Below, in pieces: positions 15,603 through 25,148 of a stretch of DNA of 64,000 nt. Source of the DNA: Drouetiella sp036703255 (GTDB lineage Bacteria; Cyanobacteriota; Cyanobacteriia; Elainellales; Elainellaceae); contig DATNPL010000030.1 of NCBI GenBank assembly GCA_036703255.1, positions 17,441-81,440 of the forward strand, in the 5' to 3' direction. Position numbers and translations under genes: made by a program. Within the stretch, counting starts at the first letter, position 1. Each line of letters starts with the position of its first letter. The notes under the pieces were generated by a model. It saw only the letters and a program-made list of their open reading frames with translations. It was not told the DNA's origin and made no database searches.

Positions 15603-16781
15603 GTGAAAGCAATCACTCTGCTCGGCTCCACTGGCTCGATCGGCACACAGACTTTGGATATTGCGGCTCAGTATCCCGATCAGTTTCGGATTGTCGGTCT
15701 AGCGACGCGGAGCAATGTGGCATTGCTAGCGCAGCAGATTCGTCAGTTTCGCCCACAAATTGCTGCTATTTGCGATCCGGCATTGCTGCCGGGTTTGCGG
15801 GAGGCGATCGCCGATCTTAACCCTCAGCCGATTTTGCTGGCAGGTGAAGAGGGCGTGGTCGAAGTGGCGCGCTATGGCGATTCGGAAGTGGTGGTGACGG
15901 GCATTGTCGGCTGCGCGGGTCTGCTGCCGACGATCGCTGCTATTCAAGCCGGAAAAGACATCGCCTTAGCCAACAAAGAAACTCTGATTGCAGGGGGTGC
16001 GGTAGTGCTGCCCTTGGTCAAACAGCATGGCGTCAAGCTGCTGCCCGCCGACTCCGAGCATTCTGCTATTTTTCAGTGTCTTCAGGGCGTACCAGACAAA
16101 GGGCTACGGCGAATTTTGCTAACGGCATCGGGCGGCTCATTCCGAGACTTGCCCGTCGAAAAGCTGGCAGAAGTTACTGTTGCTGATGCCCTCAAGCATC
16201 CCAATTGGTCGATGGGGCGCAAAATCACGATCGATTCCGCCACGCTGATGAACAAGGGGCTGGAAGTGATTGAGGCACACTATTTGTTTGGCATGGATTA
16301 TGACCAGATTGATATCGTGATCCATCCCCAAAGCATCATCCACTCCATGATTGAGCTGCAAGATACCTCGGTGCTGGCGCAGCTCGGCTGGGCAGATATG
16401 CGGCTGCCCTTGCTCTATGCCCTGTCCTATCCCGATCGCCTTGCCACCAACTGGGAGCCGCTCGATCTGGTGAAAGTGGGCAGCCTCACCTTCCGGGAGC
16501 CAGATCATGAGAAATATCCCTGCATGCAGCTGGCGTATGCTGCCGGACGGGCGGGTGGTTCGATGCCAGCAGTGCTGAACGCCGCCAATGAGCAGGTGGT
16601 GGAACTGTTCCTAGAGGAAAAAATTGGCTTCTTAGATATTCCCAAGCTGATTGAAAAGGTGTGCGATCGCCACCGAGCGGATCACAGCACCCAGCCAACG
16701 CTAGAAGACATTCTGGCGGCGGATCAGTGGGCGAGGCAGGAGGTGATCAACGCTATGGCTAGCCCTGTTGTTTTGGCTTAG
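15603..16781 (+). CDS. dxr: 1-deoxy-D-xylulose 5-phosphate reductoisomerase
   Basis: The second enzyme of the MEP isoprenoid pathway; it converts DXP to MEP with NADPH. At 392 residues it has normal length. It shows the NADPH-binding start ITLLGSTGSIGTQTLDI, NKETLIAGG, the metal/substrate residues in LPADSEHSAIFQCLQG (DSEH), the flexible loop GRKITIDSATLMNKGLEVIE and IHPQSIIHSMI. The start is a GTG at 15603. The gene is probably monocistronic; the next gene begins 200 bp later on the same strand. Confidence 0.98.
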   Translation: MKAITLLGSTGSIGTQTLDIAAQYPDQFRIVGLATRSNVALLAQQIRQFRPQIAAICDPALLPGLREAIADLNPQPILLAGEEGVVEVARYGDSEVVVTGIVGCAGLLPTIAAIQAGKDIALANKETLIAGGAVVLPLVKQHGVKLLPADSEHSAIFQCLQGVPDKGLRRILLTASGGSFRDLPVEKLAEVTVADALKHPNWSMGRKITIDSATLMNKGLEVIEAHYLFGMDYDQIDIVIHPQSIIHSMIELQDTSVLAQLGWADMRLPLLYALSYPDRLATNWEPLDLVKVGSLTFREPDHEKYPCMQLAYAAGRAGGSMPAVLNAANEQVVELFLEEKIGFLDIPKLIEKVCDRHRADHSTQPTLEDILAADQWARQEVINAMASPVVLA

Positions 16782-16979
16782 GTTTGGATCTTTAAGCGAT
16801 TGGGTTGGAGCAGGTTTCGCTGCTGATCGGTTTGATGCAAAGATTTTGACCAAACCTGCCCTGACGCTAGGTTCGTTCACCCTCGATCCTGCGCCTATCT
16901 TTTGACTTCAGTTAGACAGCTTTATTAGAATCAAGTAAACTTTTATTACAAGCTTTATTACAACCCTACGGAAACTTTT

Positions 16980-17408
16980 ATGGCAGCCAACCCTGGATTC
17001 GGAAAACCTCGGCCTCAGCCCAAAGCCTCAAAGCGATCGCAGGAGCGGGCTGTCGCTTCTACCAAGTACGACAAGATGAAGGCAGATGGGCTGCCAGAAT
17101 ACGAGGTCTATATTCGCATCCAGGATAAAAAGCAGTGGTTTCCGGTGGGTGTGATCTCGGTACAGCGATCGAGCCAAATCAACGCCGCTATTTTTGACAG
17201 CCAAGAGCAGCTTCTGCAAGGCGCATTTCGGATGTTTCCTATCCTCAAGAAAAACCAGACCCAGCTTGAATATGGCTATCGCCTGAAGGAATTTAAGGAT
17301 GAGCCGATCCAGCTAGCGGTAAAACCTGCAACGGGGGCAAAGGGCGCTTGGCAAGGGGCGATTGATGGCATCAAAAATCGCTTTGCCGCTCTGACAAAGC
17401 GAGGTTAA
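16980..17408 (+). CDS. HHL1-like protein
   Basis: A 142-residue soluble basic protein. The block LPEYEVYIRIQDKKQWFPVG followed by QINAAIFDSQEQLLQGAFRM and LEYGYRLKEFKDEPIQLAV fits, as I recall it, the cyanobacterial relatives of plant HHL1 (Hypersensitive to High Light 1), a thylakoid factor that helps photosystem II repair. The N-terminal 30 residues are Lys/Arg/Pro-rich. Function in cyanobacteria is inferred from the plant family. It starts at an ATG and is followed by a P450 gene 70 bp later. Confidence 0.8.
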   Translation: MAANPGFGKPRPQPKASKRSQERAVASTKYDKMKADGLPEYEVYIRIQDKKQWFPVGVISVQRSSQINAAIFDSQEQLLQGAFRMFPILKKNQTQLEYGYRLKEFKDEPIQLAVKPATGAKGAWQGAIDGIKNRFAALTKRG

Positions 17409-17477
17409 CGGTGTTGAGATTTTGTGTACAGTAGGCTGACCTCCTGTACGTAAAAAATAAGCTGCTGCTCCTGCCCT

Positions 17478-18827
17478 ATGAATCCGATCGATCTCCCTCA
17501 GCCCTCTTTGCCGCCGGGTCAGTTTGGTCTACCCGTGATTGGCGAAACGCTCAAGTTCTTCCGCGACGCCAAGTTTGCCCAAAAGCGCCATCAGCAGTAC
17601 GGCGATATTTTTAAGACGCGTCTGTTGGGTAGCCCCACGATTTTTATGCGGGGCGTCGAGGCCAATCGATTTGTGCTGATGAATAACGACTGCTTTGAGG
17701 TAACTTGGCCGCCCAGCACCCGAGCACTGCTAGGTTCTCTGTCTCTGGCGCTACAAACGGGAGATCTGCACCAAAAGCGGCGCAAGCTTCTGGCACAGGC
17801 ATTTTCACCGCGATCGCTCTCGGGCTACATTGCGGCGATCGAGGCAATTACCCACCAGTATGCTCAGCGTTGGCAGCAGGCTCCTCAAGGCGAGCTGACC
17901 TGGTATCCTGAACTGCGGCGCTACACGTTTGACGTTGCCTGCAAGCTGCTGGTTGGGCTAGAGGCAGGGTCTGATACGAGCTTGGGTCATGCCTTTGAAG
18001 TCTGGTGTGAGGGCTTGTTTTCTATTCCTCTTTCGCTGCCTTGGACACGCTTTGGACGGGCGGAAAAAGGGCGCGATCGCCTGCTGCGCGATATTGAAAA
18101 CCTGATTCGTCAGCGGCAGCAAAACCCTGGTTCTGCGGAGGATGCCTTGGGGTTGCTGATTCAGGCCGAAGATGAGGCGGGCGATCGCCTCAGCCTGGAA
18201 GAGCTAAAAGATCAAATTTTGCTGCTGCTGTTTGCGGGGCACGAAACCTTGACTTCAGCGATCGCCTCTTTTTGTTTGCTAACGGCACAGCATCCACAGG
18301 TGATGGCAAAAATCCGGGCGGAGCAACAGCAGTTTGCGGCTCAGCCGCTGACGCTGGAGCATTTGCGGCAAATGACCTATCTAGAGCAGGTGTTGCGGGA
18401 GGTCTTGCGCCTGATTCCACCCGTAGGGGGTGGCTTTCGTAAGGTAATTGCCGACTGCGAATTTAATGGCTACCGGATTCCGCAGGGCTGGAACGTGCTG
18501 TACCAGATCGCCGCAACCCACAGCACTACCCAGCTTTATCCGCAGCCGGACGCATTTGACCCCGATCGCTTCAGTCCAGAAAACCTGCAACATCAGACGG
18601 TCGATCGCCAGAAATATGGCTATGTGCCTTTTGGGGGCGGCATTCGCGAATGCATCGGCAAGGAGTTCGCCCGTCTGGAAATGAAGATCTTTGCCGTTCA
18701 CCTGGCGCGTGGCTACGACTGGTCGCTGCTGCCCGATCAAGACCTAACGCTAATCACGGTGCCGACCCCGCATCCTAAAGATGGCTTGCGGGTGCGGTTT
18801 GTGCGTTCCACCTCTCAGGGGACGTGA
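17478..18827 (+). CDS. Cytochrome P450, CYP120 family
   Basis: A 449-residue P450 without a membrane anchor. It has the I-helix LLLFAGHETLTSAIASF (AGxET oxygen-activation motif), the K-helix EVLRLIPPVGGGFRK (ExxR) and the heme loop FGGGIRECIGKEFARLEMK with the Cys thiolate ligand. The start PPGQFGLPVIGETL and the overall motifs closely follow Synechocystis CYP120A1, a retinoic-acid hydroxylase. Partner ferredoxin and reductase are not nearby. The substrate in vivo is unknown; retinoids or apocarotenoids are the family-based guess. Confidence 0.95.
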   Translation: MNPIDLPQPSLPPGQFGLPVIGETLKFFRDAKFAQKRHQQYGDIFKTRLLGSPTIFMRGVEANRFVLMNNDCFEVTWPPSTRALLGSLSLALQTGDLHQKRRKLLAQAFSPRSLSGYIAAIEAITHQYAQRWQQAPQGELTWYPELRRYTFDVACKLLVGLEAGSDTSLGHAFEVWCEGLFSIPLSLPWTRFGRAEKGRDRLLRDIENLIRQRQQNPGSAEDALGLLIQAEDEAGDRLSLEELKDQILLLLFAGHETLTSAIASFCLLTAQHPQVMAKIRAEQQQFAAQPLTLEHLRQMTYLEQVLREVLRLIPPVGGGFRKVIADCEFNGYRIPQGWNVLYQIAATHSTTQLYPQPDAFDPDRFSPENLQHQTVDRQKYGYVPFGGGIRECIGKEFARLEMKIFAVHLARGYDWSLLPDQDLTLITVPTPHPKDGLRVRFVRSTSQGT

Positions 18828-18863
18828 GGGATGGCCGCTGGGCTGTGGATCGCCAATCTAAAT

Positions 18864-21800
18864 TCACGATTTGCGAGAAGATGCAAATCGAATGACGACC
18901 GTTGTGCCTGCTGTGCCGCTAATCTCTAGGGTGCCTCGAAGCTGTTGAGCTAACCCTTGAATGAGCGTCATTCCCAAGGTTTTGGTTTGCTTGAGGTTGA
19001 AATGCTGCGGCAAACCCACCCCGTTATCTCGCACTACGAGGGCTAGAGTTTGATCTGGCTGTTGATGAAACATCACTTGAATTTCACCAGGTGCGTCGGA
19101 GAAGGCATACTTCAAAGCATTAGACACCAATTCATTAATGATCAAACCGCAGGGAATAGCGGTGTCAATATCGAGCGGAATGGCATCGATCTGCGTCGTG
19201 AGCTGAATCTGATCGGTATGGATATTGTAGGAGGTGAACAGGTGGGCGGTGAGATCGGCAATGTATTGGGCAAAGTCGATATTGGCTAGATCATCAGAGC
19301 CATAGAGCTTCTCATGTACTAAGGCGATCGAGGTAATGCGGTTTTGGCTTTCTTTGAGAGCCTCAACCACTTGAGAATCGGACGATCGCCGTGACTGCAT
19401 TTGCAGCAATCCGTAGACCACACCAAGATTATTTTTTACCCGGTGATGAATTTCTTTGAGCAGCACCTCTTTTTCTTTGAGAGAGGTTTGAATCATAGCT
19501 TCGGCCAGCTTCCGCTCGGTGATGTCTTGCTGCACCGCAACAAAGACGGTGCCATAGCCAGGATGCTCAAACAGCGAAATGGCTGCATGACCCCAAAAAG
19601 CCGTCCCGTCTTTTTTGACGTTATGCACCTCATAGGCCGCTTCGCCCTGTTGCAGAACGGCTGTGGCGATTTCTTGATGAATCGCTCTCGGATGAGTATG
19701 TTCGTCTCCGTAATTGATCAGTGAGATATGTTTGTCCTTGAGTTCTCCAGCATCGTAGCCAAACATCTGCTCAAATTTGGGATTGGCGTAAACGATCGTG
19801 CCGTCATTGGCCTTGATCAGGCAAATGCCCTCAGCCATGATCCGCACAATGATGCTCTGAAGCTCTCGCTCTACTTCGGCCTGTTTGCGATCGGTAATAT
19901 CTCGCCCTTCAGGAATCAGCAGCACCACCTGACCCGCCTCATCTGCGATGGGCTTGAGCGAAAAGTCGATGGTTGCCACCCTATCACCCGCGCCCAAGAT
20001 ATCTACCTCATAGCGAACAAATTGCCCACGGGCAGCTTGGGCGATCGCGGCCTGAAGGCGAGCTTGCGTATCGGCTGAAAGAGTCCACCAGCGACCTTCC
20101 CAAAACGGTCGGTTAATCGCCTCTTCAGGCGTTAATCCGGCAAACTCTAGAGTTGCCTGATTGGCCTCTAGCAGAATGCCCTCGGGGCTGAGCAATCCAA
20201 TAAATTGAAACATGGTGTTGAAGATAGCCCGAAAGCGGCGATCGCTCTGTCTCAAGGCTTCTTCGGCACGCTTGCGATCGGTGATATCGCGGCAGATACA
20301 AAATTGTACAGATTGCCCATCCCAATTGACGGGGGTAGAGCTAATGTCTACGTGATAGATTGATCCATCTTTGCGACGATGGCGTGTCTCAAACCCGTTG
20401 AAACAAAAGCTGGCTTGTTCGATTTTTTGCTCAAGCTCTGACGGCGTCCAATGGGCATCGAAATCTACGAGACTGAGCGTGGTGATTTCTTCTAAGTCAT
20501 AGCCCAGCATCTGGGCAAAGCTGGCATTGGCTTCGAGGATACGGCCTGTTTGATCGAGAATTACAATGCCATCTAAAGAGGTATCAAAGAGAGTTTTACG
20601 ACGGTACATCTCTTGAGACAGCGCCAGTTCACTCACTTTATGTTCGGTAATATCCGTTAAAGTGCCAACATAGCCCGTTACCGTCCCCGTAGAATCGATC
20701 TCCTGCGCGACCTGAACGAAGTACCAATTAATACTGCCATCAGGCCGCAGATGCCGACCTTCTTTACGGTTGAGGAGCAGCTCTCCTGGGCTTGCCTGAG
20801 CATAGTCATTGGCCCACTGACTCAGCATCTCAGTCCGATCGTCTGGATGCAGGGCTGCAATCCATCCTTTGCCCAAGGCCGACTCTTTGGGTCTGCCCGT
20901 CATTTCGCTCCAGCGATCGTTTACATACACACAGTTCAACGGTTGATCAAACCGAAAAATTCCGACCGGGCTGACTTCAGCGAGAATGCGATAGCGAGAT
21001 TCGCTGGCTTGAAGAGCCATTTCAGCTTGTTTGCGATCGCTAATGTCTTCGGCTAACCCCACGAAGCGCAGCGGCTGGTCTGCGGCATCTCGAATAATAG
21101 CGATTTCGGCAGAAACCCAGCGGATAGCGCTATCCGGTCGAATAATGCGGTACTCAAGCCGGACGGTCGTGATCGGGGTTCTCTGCATTTTTGCCGCCAC
21201 CGTAGCCCGAACGTGATCCCGATCGTCTGGATGAATCGCCTCCATCCACAACCCAGGATTTTGTAAAAGCTCAGCGGACGCTCGCCCCCAGATTTTTTCG
21301 TAGGCAGGGCTGATATAAACAAACCGATCGGGATTGAGCGATCGGACAAAAAAGGCTTGAGGAATAGTGTTAGCAATCTCGCGGAAGCGATCCTCGCTCT
21401 CCTGCAATGCAATGACGGCCAGCTGGCGATCGGTAATGTCGCTGAACAAGCCATCCCAAACGAGTCCATCGGGAGTGGTTTGTGGACGAGAGCTGCCTTG
21501 AATCCACTTGCGTTGTCCGGAAGGGGTTGTCACTTGACCTTCCCAATGCCAATGGGCGCAGTCTTGAACAGCAGTCGCGATCGAGGTTTGCAAGGAGATC
21601 CGATTGTCTGGATCAATCAAGTTCCAGACCCTATTTGCATCTTGCAGAATGTGATCAGGTTCTAGTTCCAATAACTCGTAAGCGCCACAGCTAACATAGG
21701 TAAATCCCGCCCCGCCCGCTTTGTTGGGGAAAAAACGGTAAACCATACCCGGCATATTGGCAACGAGCGACTGAAATCGGTCTTCACTTTCCTGAAGTGC

Positions 21801-22238
21801 CGCTTCGATCTGCTTGCGATCGCGGATTTCGCCTTGTAAGATTTGGTTCGCATCTTGAAGCTGTGCTGGGCTAGACAGCGCCAGCGCTTGGGGTATCGTC
21901 AGCACCAGTAATAGAGCCGTTGTCAGCGAGAGAACTGCTGTCGTTAGCTTAATGATTCCAGACAGCCAGTAGGCTGGGTACCCCAGCGTCCAGATCTCTA
22001 TGAGATGGCTAGTGCCACAGGCGACAAGCAAGGCACTAAACAACAGAAAAACCCAGGTAAAGGGCAGATCTCGTCGCTTGCAAACCAAATAAAGTAGCGT
22101 CAGTGAAATTGAGTAATAAGCGAGAGCAATGACTCCATCTGAGAAAATATGTAGCCCCGTAAGTTCTGACTGCCAGAGGTAGCCGTGCCCTTGGAAGATG
22201 AACAAATCAGTCTTGAAGAATTGCATGAGATTCAGCAT
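18864..22238 (-). CDS. Multi-PAS sensor histidine kinase with ethylene-receptor-type membrane domain
   Basis: 1124 residues. Residues about 28-115 form three membrane helices matching the ethylene-binding domain of plant ETR1: FSDGVIALAYYS, VACGTSHLIEIWTL and KLTTAVLSLTTALLLV. The copper-ligand pair Cys/His is present (C74, H78), as are D34 and Y41. ETR1 Ile62 is Leu here and Pro36 is Ser. Six PAS domains follow (about 145-270, 280-405, 410-535, 545-660, 665-790, 795-915), several with PAC ends. The kinase core is the HisKA_2/HWE type: LLKEIHHRVKNNLGVVYGLL (about 924-943) with an ATPase domain (NELVSNALKYAF, DNGVGLP). Synechocystis has a comparable ethylene receptor. There is no receiver domain and no adjacent partner in the same operon. 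Confidence 0.93.
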   Translation of the reverse strand: MLNLMQFFKTDLFIFQGHGYLWQSELTGLHIFSDGVIALAYYSISLTLLYLVCKRRDLPFTWVFLLFSALLVACGTSHLIEIWTLGYPAYWLSGIIKLTTAVLSLTTALLLVLTIPQALALSSPAQLQDANQILQGEIRDRKQIEAALQESEDRFQSLVANMPGMVYRFFPNKAGGAGFTYVSCGAYELLELEPDHILQDANRVWNLIDPDNRISLQTSIATAVQDCAHWHWEGQVTTPSGQRKWIQGSSRPQTTPDGLVWDGLFSDITDRQLAVIALQESEDRFREIANTIPQAFFVRSLNPDRFVYISPAYEKIWGRASAELLQNPGLWMEAIHPDDRDHVRATVAAKMQRTPITTVRLEYRIIRPDSAIRWVSAEIAIIRDAADQPLRFVGLAEDISDRKQAEMALQASESRYRILAEVSPVGIFRFDQPLNCVYVNDRWSEMTGRPKESALGKGWIAALHPDDRTEMLSQWANDYAQASPGELLLNRKEGRHLRPDGSINWYFVQVAQEIDSTGTVTGYVGTLTDITEHKVSELALSQEMYRRKTLFDTSLDGIVILDQTGRILEANASFAQMLGYDLEEITTLSLVDFDAHWTPSELEQKIEQASFCFNGFETRHRRKDGSIYHVDISSTPVNWDGQSVQFCICRDITDRKRAEEALRQSDRRFRAIFNTMFQFIGLLSPEGILLEANQATLEFAGLTPEEAINRPFWEGRWWTLSADTQARLQAAIAQAARGQFVRYEVDILGAGDRVATIDFSLKPIADEAGQVVLLIPEGRDITDRKQAEVERELQSIIVRIMAEGICLIKANDGTIVYANPKFEQMFGYDAGELKDKHISLINYGDEHTHPRAIHQEIATAVLQQGEAAYEVHNVKKDGTAFWGHAAISLFEHPGYGTVFVAVQQDITERKLAEAMIQTSLKEKEVLLKEIHHRVKNNLGVVYGLLQMQSRRSSDSQVVEALKESQNRITSIALVHEKLYGSDDLANIDFAQYIADLTAHLFTSYNIHTDQIQLTTQIDAIPLDIDTAIPCGLIINELVSNALKYAFSDAPGEIQVMFHQQPDQTLALVVRDNGVGLPQHFNLKQTKTLGMTLIQGLAQQLRGTLEISGTAGTTVVIRFASSRKS

Positions 22239-22451
22239 GATTTTGCCTCAAGCTATGACTCAATCTCCCAGAGGCTGGGGCGATTTCCGTACAATAAATT
22301 CTTCAGCATGAGCGTCTTCAGCATGGCGCGATCGCCTTGCATCAATCGTTATTCTCAAATATGTAATGATTTTTTGTTGACTGAGCGGTGAGGCAACAAA
22401 AACTTATCAGATAAATACCATTCCCTCAAACAAGCAATGAAGAAAACCGGG

Positions 22452-23024
22452 TTAAGCCATGTCTGACTCTTCATCCCACAGTCGTTCTAGCTGAGAGCGC
22501 CATGCTCCTAGCACTGCCCCACGATCGCTAGCGCTAGCATCCAAATCTCCCATGACTCCCTCCTCATAGAAACGCTCTAGAGATTGCAGCGTTGCAGCCA
22601 AGCTCTGCCCCTGCATTTTTGCAGCCCGAATAATCTGGCGCACTTGGGCTTCGGCAAAGCGGCTGAAGCTATCGGATAGCCCTTTTTGGTGCAGGGCGAC
22701 CAAGCGGGCGATCGCCGCCTGAAAGTCTTCGGGGCTAAGAGTGGGAAAGCTATGCTGAAAAACGCCCCAGACTAAATTTTGAAATAGCGCGTACCGAGTT
22801 TCCTGGGTTTCATCAAAATTGGCTTCTAAAAGCTGGGCAAAATAGGGGGCAGCTTCTTGCGCGGGGGCAATGGTGATGAGCGATCGCAGCCAGCTTTGAT
22901 CTTCAGACAGCAGCACCAACAGCCGCAAATTCTCGCCTTCAATTTGCCAGGATTCGGGTTCGTTAACTCTAACGGCCTCTCCAAACAGAGTCGTCAGGAT
23001 TTGAGTGATATCTTGAGGAGTCAT
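22452..23024 (-). CDS. Conserved hypothetical protein (cyanobacterial)
   Basis: A 190-residue soluble acidic protein. The first about 100 residues alternate strands and helices (WQIEGENLRLLVLLSED, FAQLLEANFDETQETRYALF), reminiscent of the YbjN/type III chaperone-like fold, which is only an impression. The C-terminal half is helical (ARLVALHQKGLSDSFSRF). No catalytic motif is seen. It lies 66 bp upstream of and in the same direction as the kinase... gene order places it between the sensor kinase and nadK on the minus strand, 65 bp after the nadK start region's 3' end, so it may be read with nadK. Function is not known. Confidence 0.65.
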   Translation of the reverse strand: MTPQDITQILTTLFGEAVRVNEPESWQIEGENLRLLVLLSEDQSWLRSLITIAPAQEAAPYFAQLLEANFDETQETRYALFQNLVWGVFQHSFPTLSPEDFQAAIARLVALHQKGLSDSFSRFAEAQVRQIIRAAKMQGQSLAATLQSLERFYEEGVMGDLDASASDRGAVLGAWRSQLERLWDEESDMA

Positions 23025-23089
23025 AGGGGCTTTCCTTAGGGCAATATTCCTACCGAGATTCTGAAATCAAGCCTTAATTGCGGTGATTT

Positions 23090-24010
23090 TCAATTGCGGT
23101 GATTATTGTTGTAATGCACCAGCGCTCCTGCCCATTGCAGCTTTTCCCGTAGGGTCTGGTAATACGAATAGTTTTCTCGCAGCAGAATAAACTCTGCCGA
23201 TCGCTCTGCCGTGCGAATATCGACCCGCTGCCCCGGCCAAATAGCAGTCGCTAACACACCATCCATCCACAGCTTGGTGTTGAGATCGGCATCGGCCAGC
23301 GGCCAAATGCTGACCACAGAACCTGGTGGCAGCACGATCGGGCGACTGGAAAGGCTGAGAGGGCAGATCGGCGTGACAATCAGCGCATCCATTCCGGGAT
23401 GGACGATGGGGCCGCTAGCAGACATGGTGTAGCAGGTTGAGCCTGTGGGCGTAGCTACCAGCAACCCATCTCCCTGATATTGATCGACCACTTCGCCATC
23501 AATCTCCATTTCTAGGAAAGACGTGATCATGCGATCGGCTGAAGCTGGCTTAATGCACATTTCGTTCAGCGCCAAATAGCGATCGCTCATGGGATCTCGA
23601 TTGGTGCGAATGCCTTCAAAGGTCATGGCTTGCAGCATCATGCGCCGCTGAATGGCAAATCGATCTTCGGCCAATCGATCCCAGACCTGCTGAGAGTCTT
23701 TTAACACTTCGGCAGGCTCTGTCAAAAAGCCCAAATGTCCGCCCACATTGACCGCCAGAATAGGAATGCCATCTGGAGCCAGGTGCCGTGCGGCGGCCAA
23801 GGCGGTGCCATCTCCCCCTAATACAAGGGCAAAGTCGATCGGCTCATGCGCCGATGCCAAAAAAACGGGATAAGGATTATCTTTTGCTCCGCTAGGCCCT
23901 AGTAAAACTCGGCAGTTGCGGCGTTCTAGCTCTTCGGCATATTGGTCGGCACAGCGGCGACTCAGCGCATCTCCGGCTTTGTGAATGATGATAACTTGGT
24001 TGAGATTCAC
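23090..24010 (-). CDS. nadK: NAD(+) kinase
   Basis: Phosphorylates NAD+ to NADP+. The 306-residue protein has the family GGDGT motif in FALVLGGDGTALAAARHL, PILAVNVGGHLGFLTE, the substrate loop YQGDGLLVATPTGSTCYTMS and SASGPIVHPGMDALIVTPIC. Cyanobacteria usually have two NAD kinases; which type this is cannot be decided by eye. The ATG at 24010 is the natural start. The hypothetical gene at 22452-23024 lies 65 bp downstream on the same strand. The divergent response-regulator gene starts 458 bp away. Confidence 0.96.
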   Translation of the reverse strand: MNLNQVIIIHKAGDALSRRCADQYAEELERRNCRVLLGPSGAKDNPYPVFLASAHEPIDFALVLGGDGTALAAARHLAPDGIPILAVNVGGHLGFLTEPAEVLKDSQQVWDRLAEDRFAIQRRMMLQAMTFEGIRTNRDPMSDRYLALNEMCIKPASADRMITSFLEMEIDGEVVDQYQGDGLLVATPTGSTCYTMSASGPIVHPGMDALIVTPICPLSLSSRPIVLPPGSVVSIWPLADADLNTKLWMDGVLATAIWPGQRVDIRTAERSAEFILLRENYSYYQTLREKLQWAGALVHYNNNHRN

Positions 24011-24468
24011 GGTTGAGGGTGATAAGGATAGCAGGACAAAGTGGGGAGATGGCTTTTACTCTATAGCTTTTACTCTAAAGTTGGGGCACGGTTTTAAATC
24101 AGGCGCTATTTTTTTGACTTTTATTCTTAAGTTTATCTTTAACGCGATCGTTACCTTCAAACCTTTGCGAAGCTCTAGGCGCGAAAATTAACGCTATAGG
24201 AATCTCAAATGGGTTGCGAGATAGGGTGTAGGGACAACCCGCACCCTATTTTATTAGGGTTCTCAAAAGCCTTTTAGGATTGCTAGGGTTGTGAAAAATT
24301 TCTACATGCGATTGAGATAATGTCAGGTAAGGATCTTCGCAGAAGTAACTTGAAGAACTTTTTTGAGAGAGTGCGGCGGAGCCGCACTCTCTCAAAAAAG
24401 TTCTTGGTTTTAATTTTGTAAGGAGCCTAAATTAACCCATCGTTCCTTCCAACGATTGCCCTTTCGTT
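24011..24468. other. Divergent promoter region with two hairpins
   Basis: About 460 bp separate nadK (minus) and the response-regulator gene (plus). It holds a small hairpin ATAGGGTG/CACCCTAT (24221-24249, followed by TTTATT) and the 25-bp perfect hairpin at 24353-24405. No supportable ORF is present. Confidence 0.5.
24353..24405. repeat. 25-bp perfect hairpin with 3-nt loop
   Basis: Arms 24353-24377 and 24381-24405 (core GAGAGAGTGCGGC) are exact reverse complements around GGA, with T6 and A6 runs inside the stem. It looks like a terminator but lies between two divergent genes, 63 bp before the response-regulator ATG. It would be in that gene's leader if transcription starts upstream. Confidence 0.8.
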
Positions 24469-25140
24469 ATGATTCTCGAAATAGCAGAGCCGCCCGTGCA
24501 AAGATTTTTAGTGGTTGATGATCATGAGGCGATTTTGGAGGGAACGATCCCTGCCCTGCGTGCCAAATATCCAACCGTTGAAATTTTGACTGCGAAAGAT
24601 CGCCAGTCGGCAGAACAGCAGGTTGCGCTCCATCGTCCTGATTTAGCCATTATTGACTTAAGCCTGCCCGAAATGCCCTACGCGGTGCCCAACACCGAGG
24701 TTGGGATTCAGCTTTTAGAGGCACTCATGCATACCCATCCTGCCCCTAATCTGATGGTGCTGAGCACCAATATCAAGCCAATTGTGCGATTAAAACCCGC
24801 GATTAATGCCTATGAGGGCGGCTTTGCGGCCATTGACAAATCTCTGCCCATTCGAGAAATGTTGAAATATGTGGACTTGGTGCTGAGAGGCTCGATTCAT
24901 TTGCCTTCGGAGGTGCGATCGCGTCCTGAGTTCGATCGGCGTTGGCTAGAGGTGCTAAAGCTGAAGTTCCAGGAGGGCCTGTCAGAGCGCGCAATTGCAG
25001 AGCGGATGCAAATTAGCGATCGCACAGTGCGAAATTACTGGATTAGAATTCAAGATGCGCTCAATGTGTATGATCATCCTCATAAGGATTTGCGCGTTCA
25101 GATTGAGATTGCAGCTAGAAAAGCAGGGCTGATTAATTAA
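24469..25140 (+). CDS. Response regulator, NarL/LuxR type
   Basis: 223 residues. The receiver domain (about 11-135) has the acidic pair in FLVVDDHEAIL, phospho-acceptor D63 in LAIIDLSLPE, a Ser/Thr switch residue in LMVLSTNIKP and a conserved Lys in AAIDKSLPIREML. The C-terminal LuxR helix-turn-helix reads GLSERAIAERMQISDRTVRN. Its sensor is most likely the kinase encoded 8 bp downstream on the same strand. Targets are unknown. Confidence 0.92.
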   Translation: MILEIAEPPVQRFLVVDDHEAILEGTIPALRAKYPTVEILTAKDRQSAEQQVALHRPDLAIIDLSLPEMPYAVPNTEVGIQLLEALMHTHPAPNLMVLSTNIKPIVRLKPAINAYEGGFAAIDKSLPIREMLKYVDLVLRGSIHLPSEVRSRPEFDRRWLEVLKLKFQEGLSERAIAERMQISDRTVRNYWIRIQDALNVYDHPHKDLRVQIEIAARKAGLIN

Positions 25141-25148
25141 CCAAAGAC

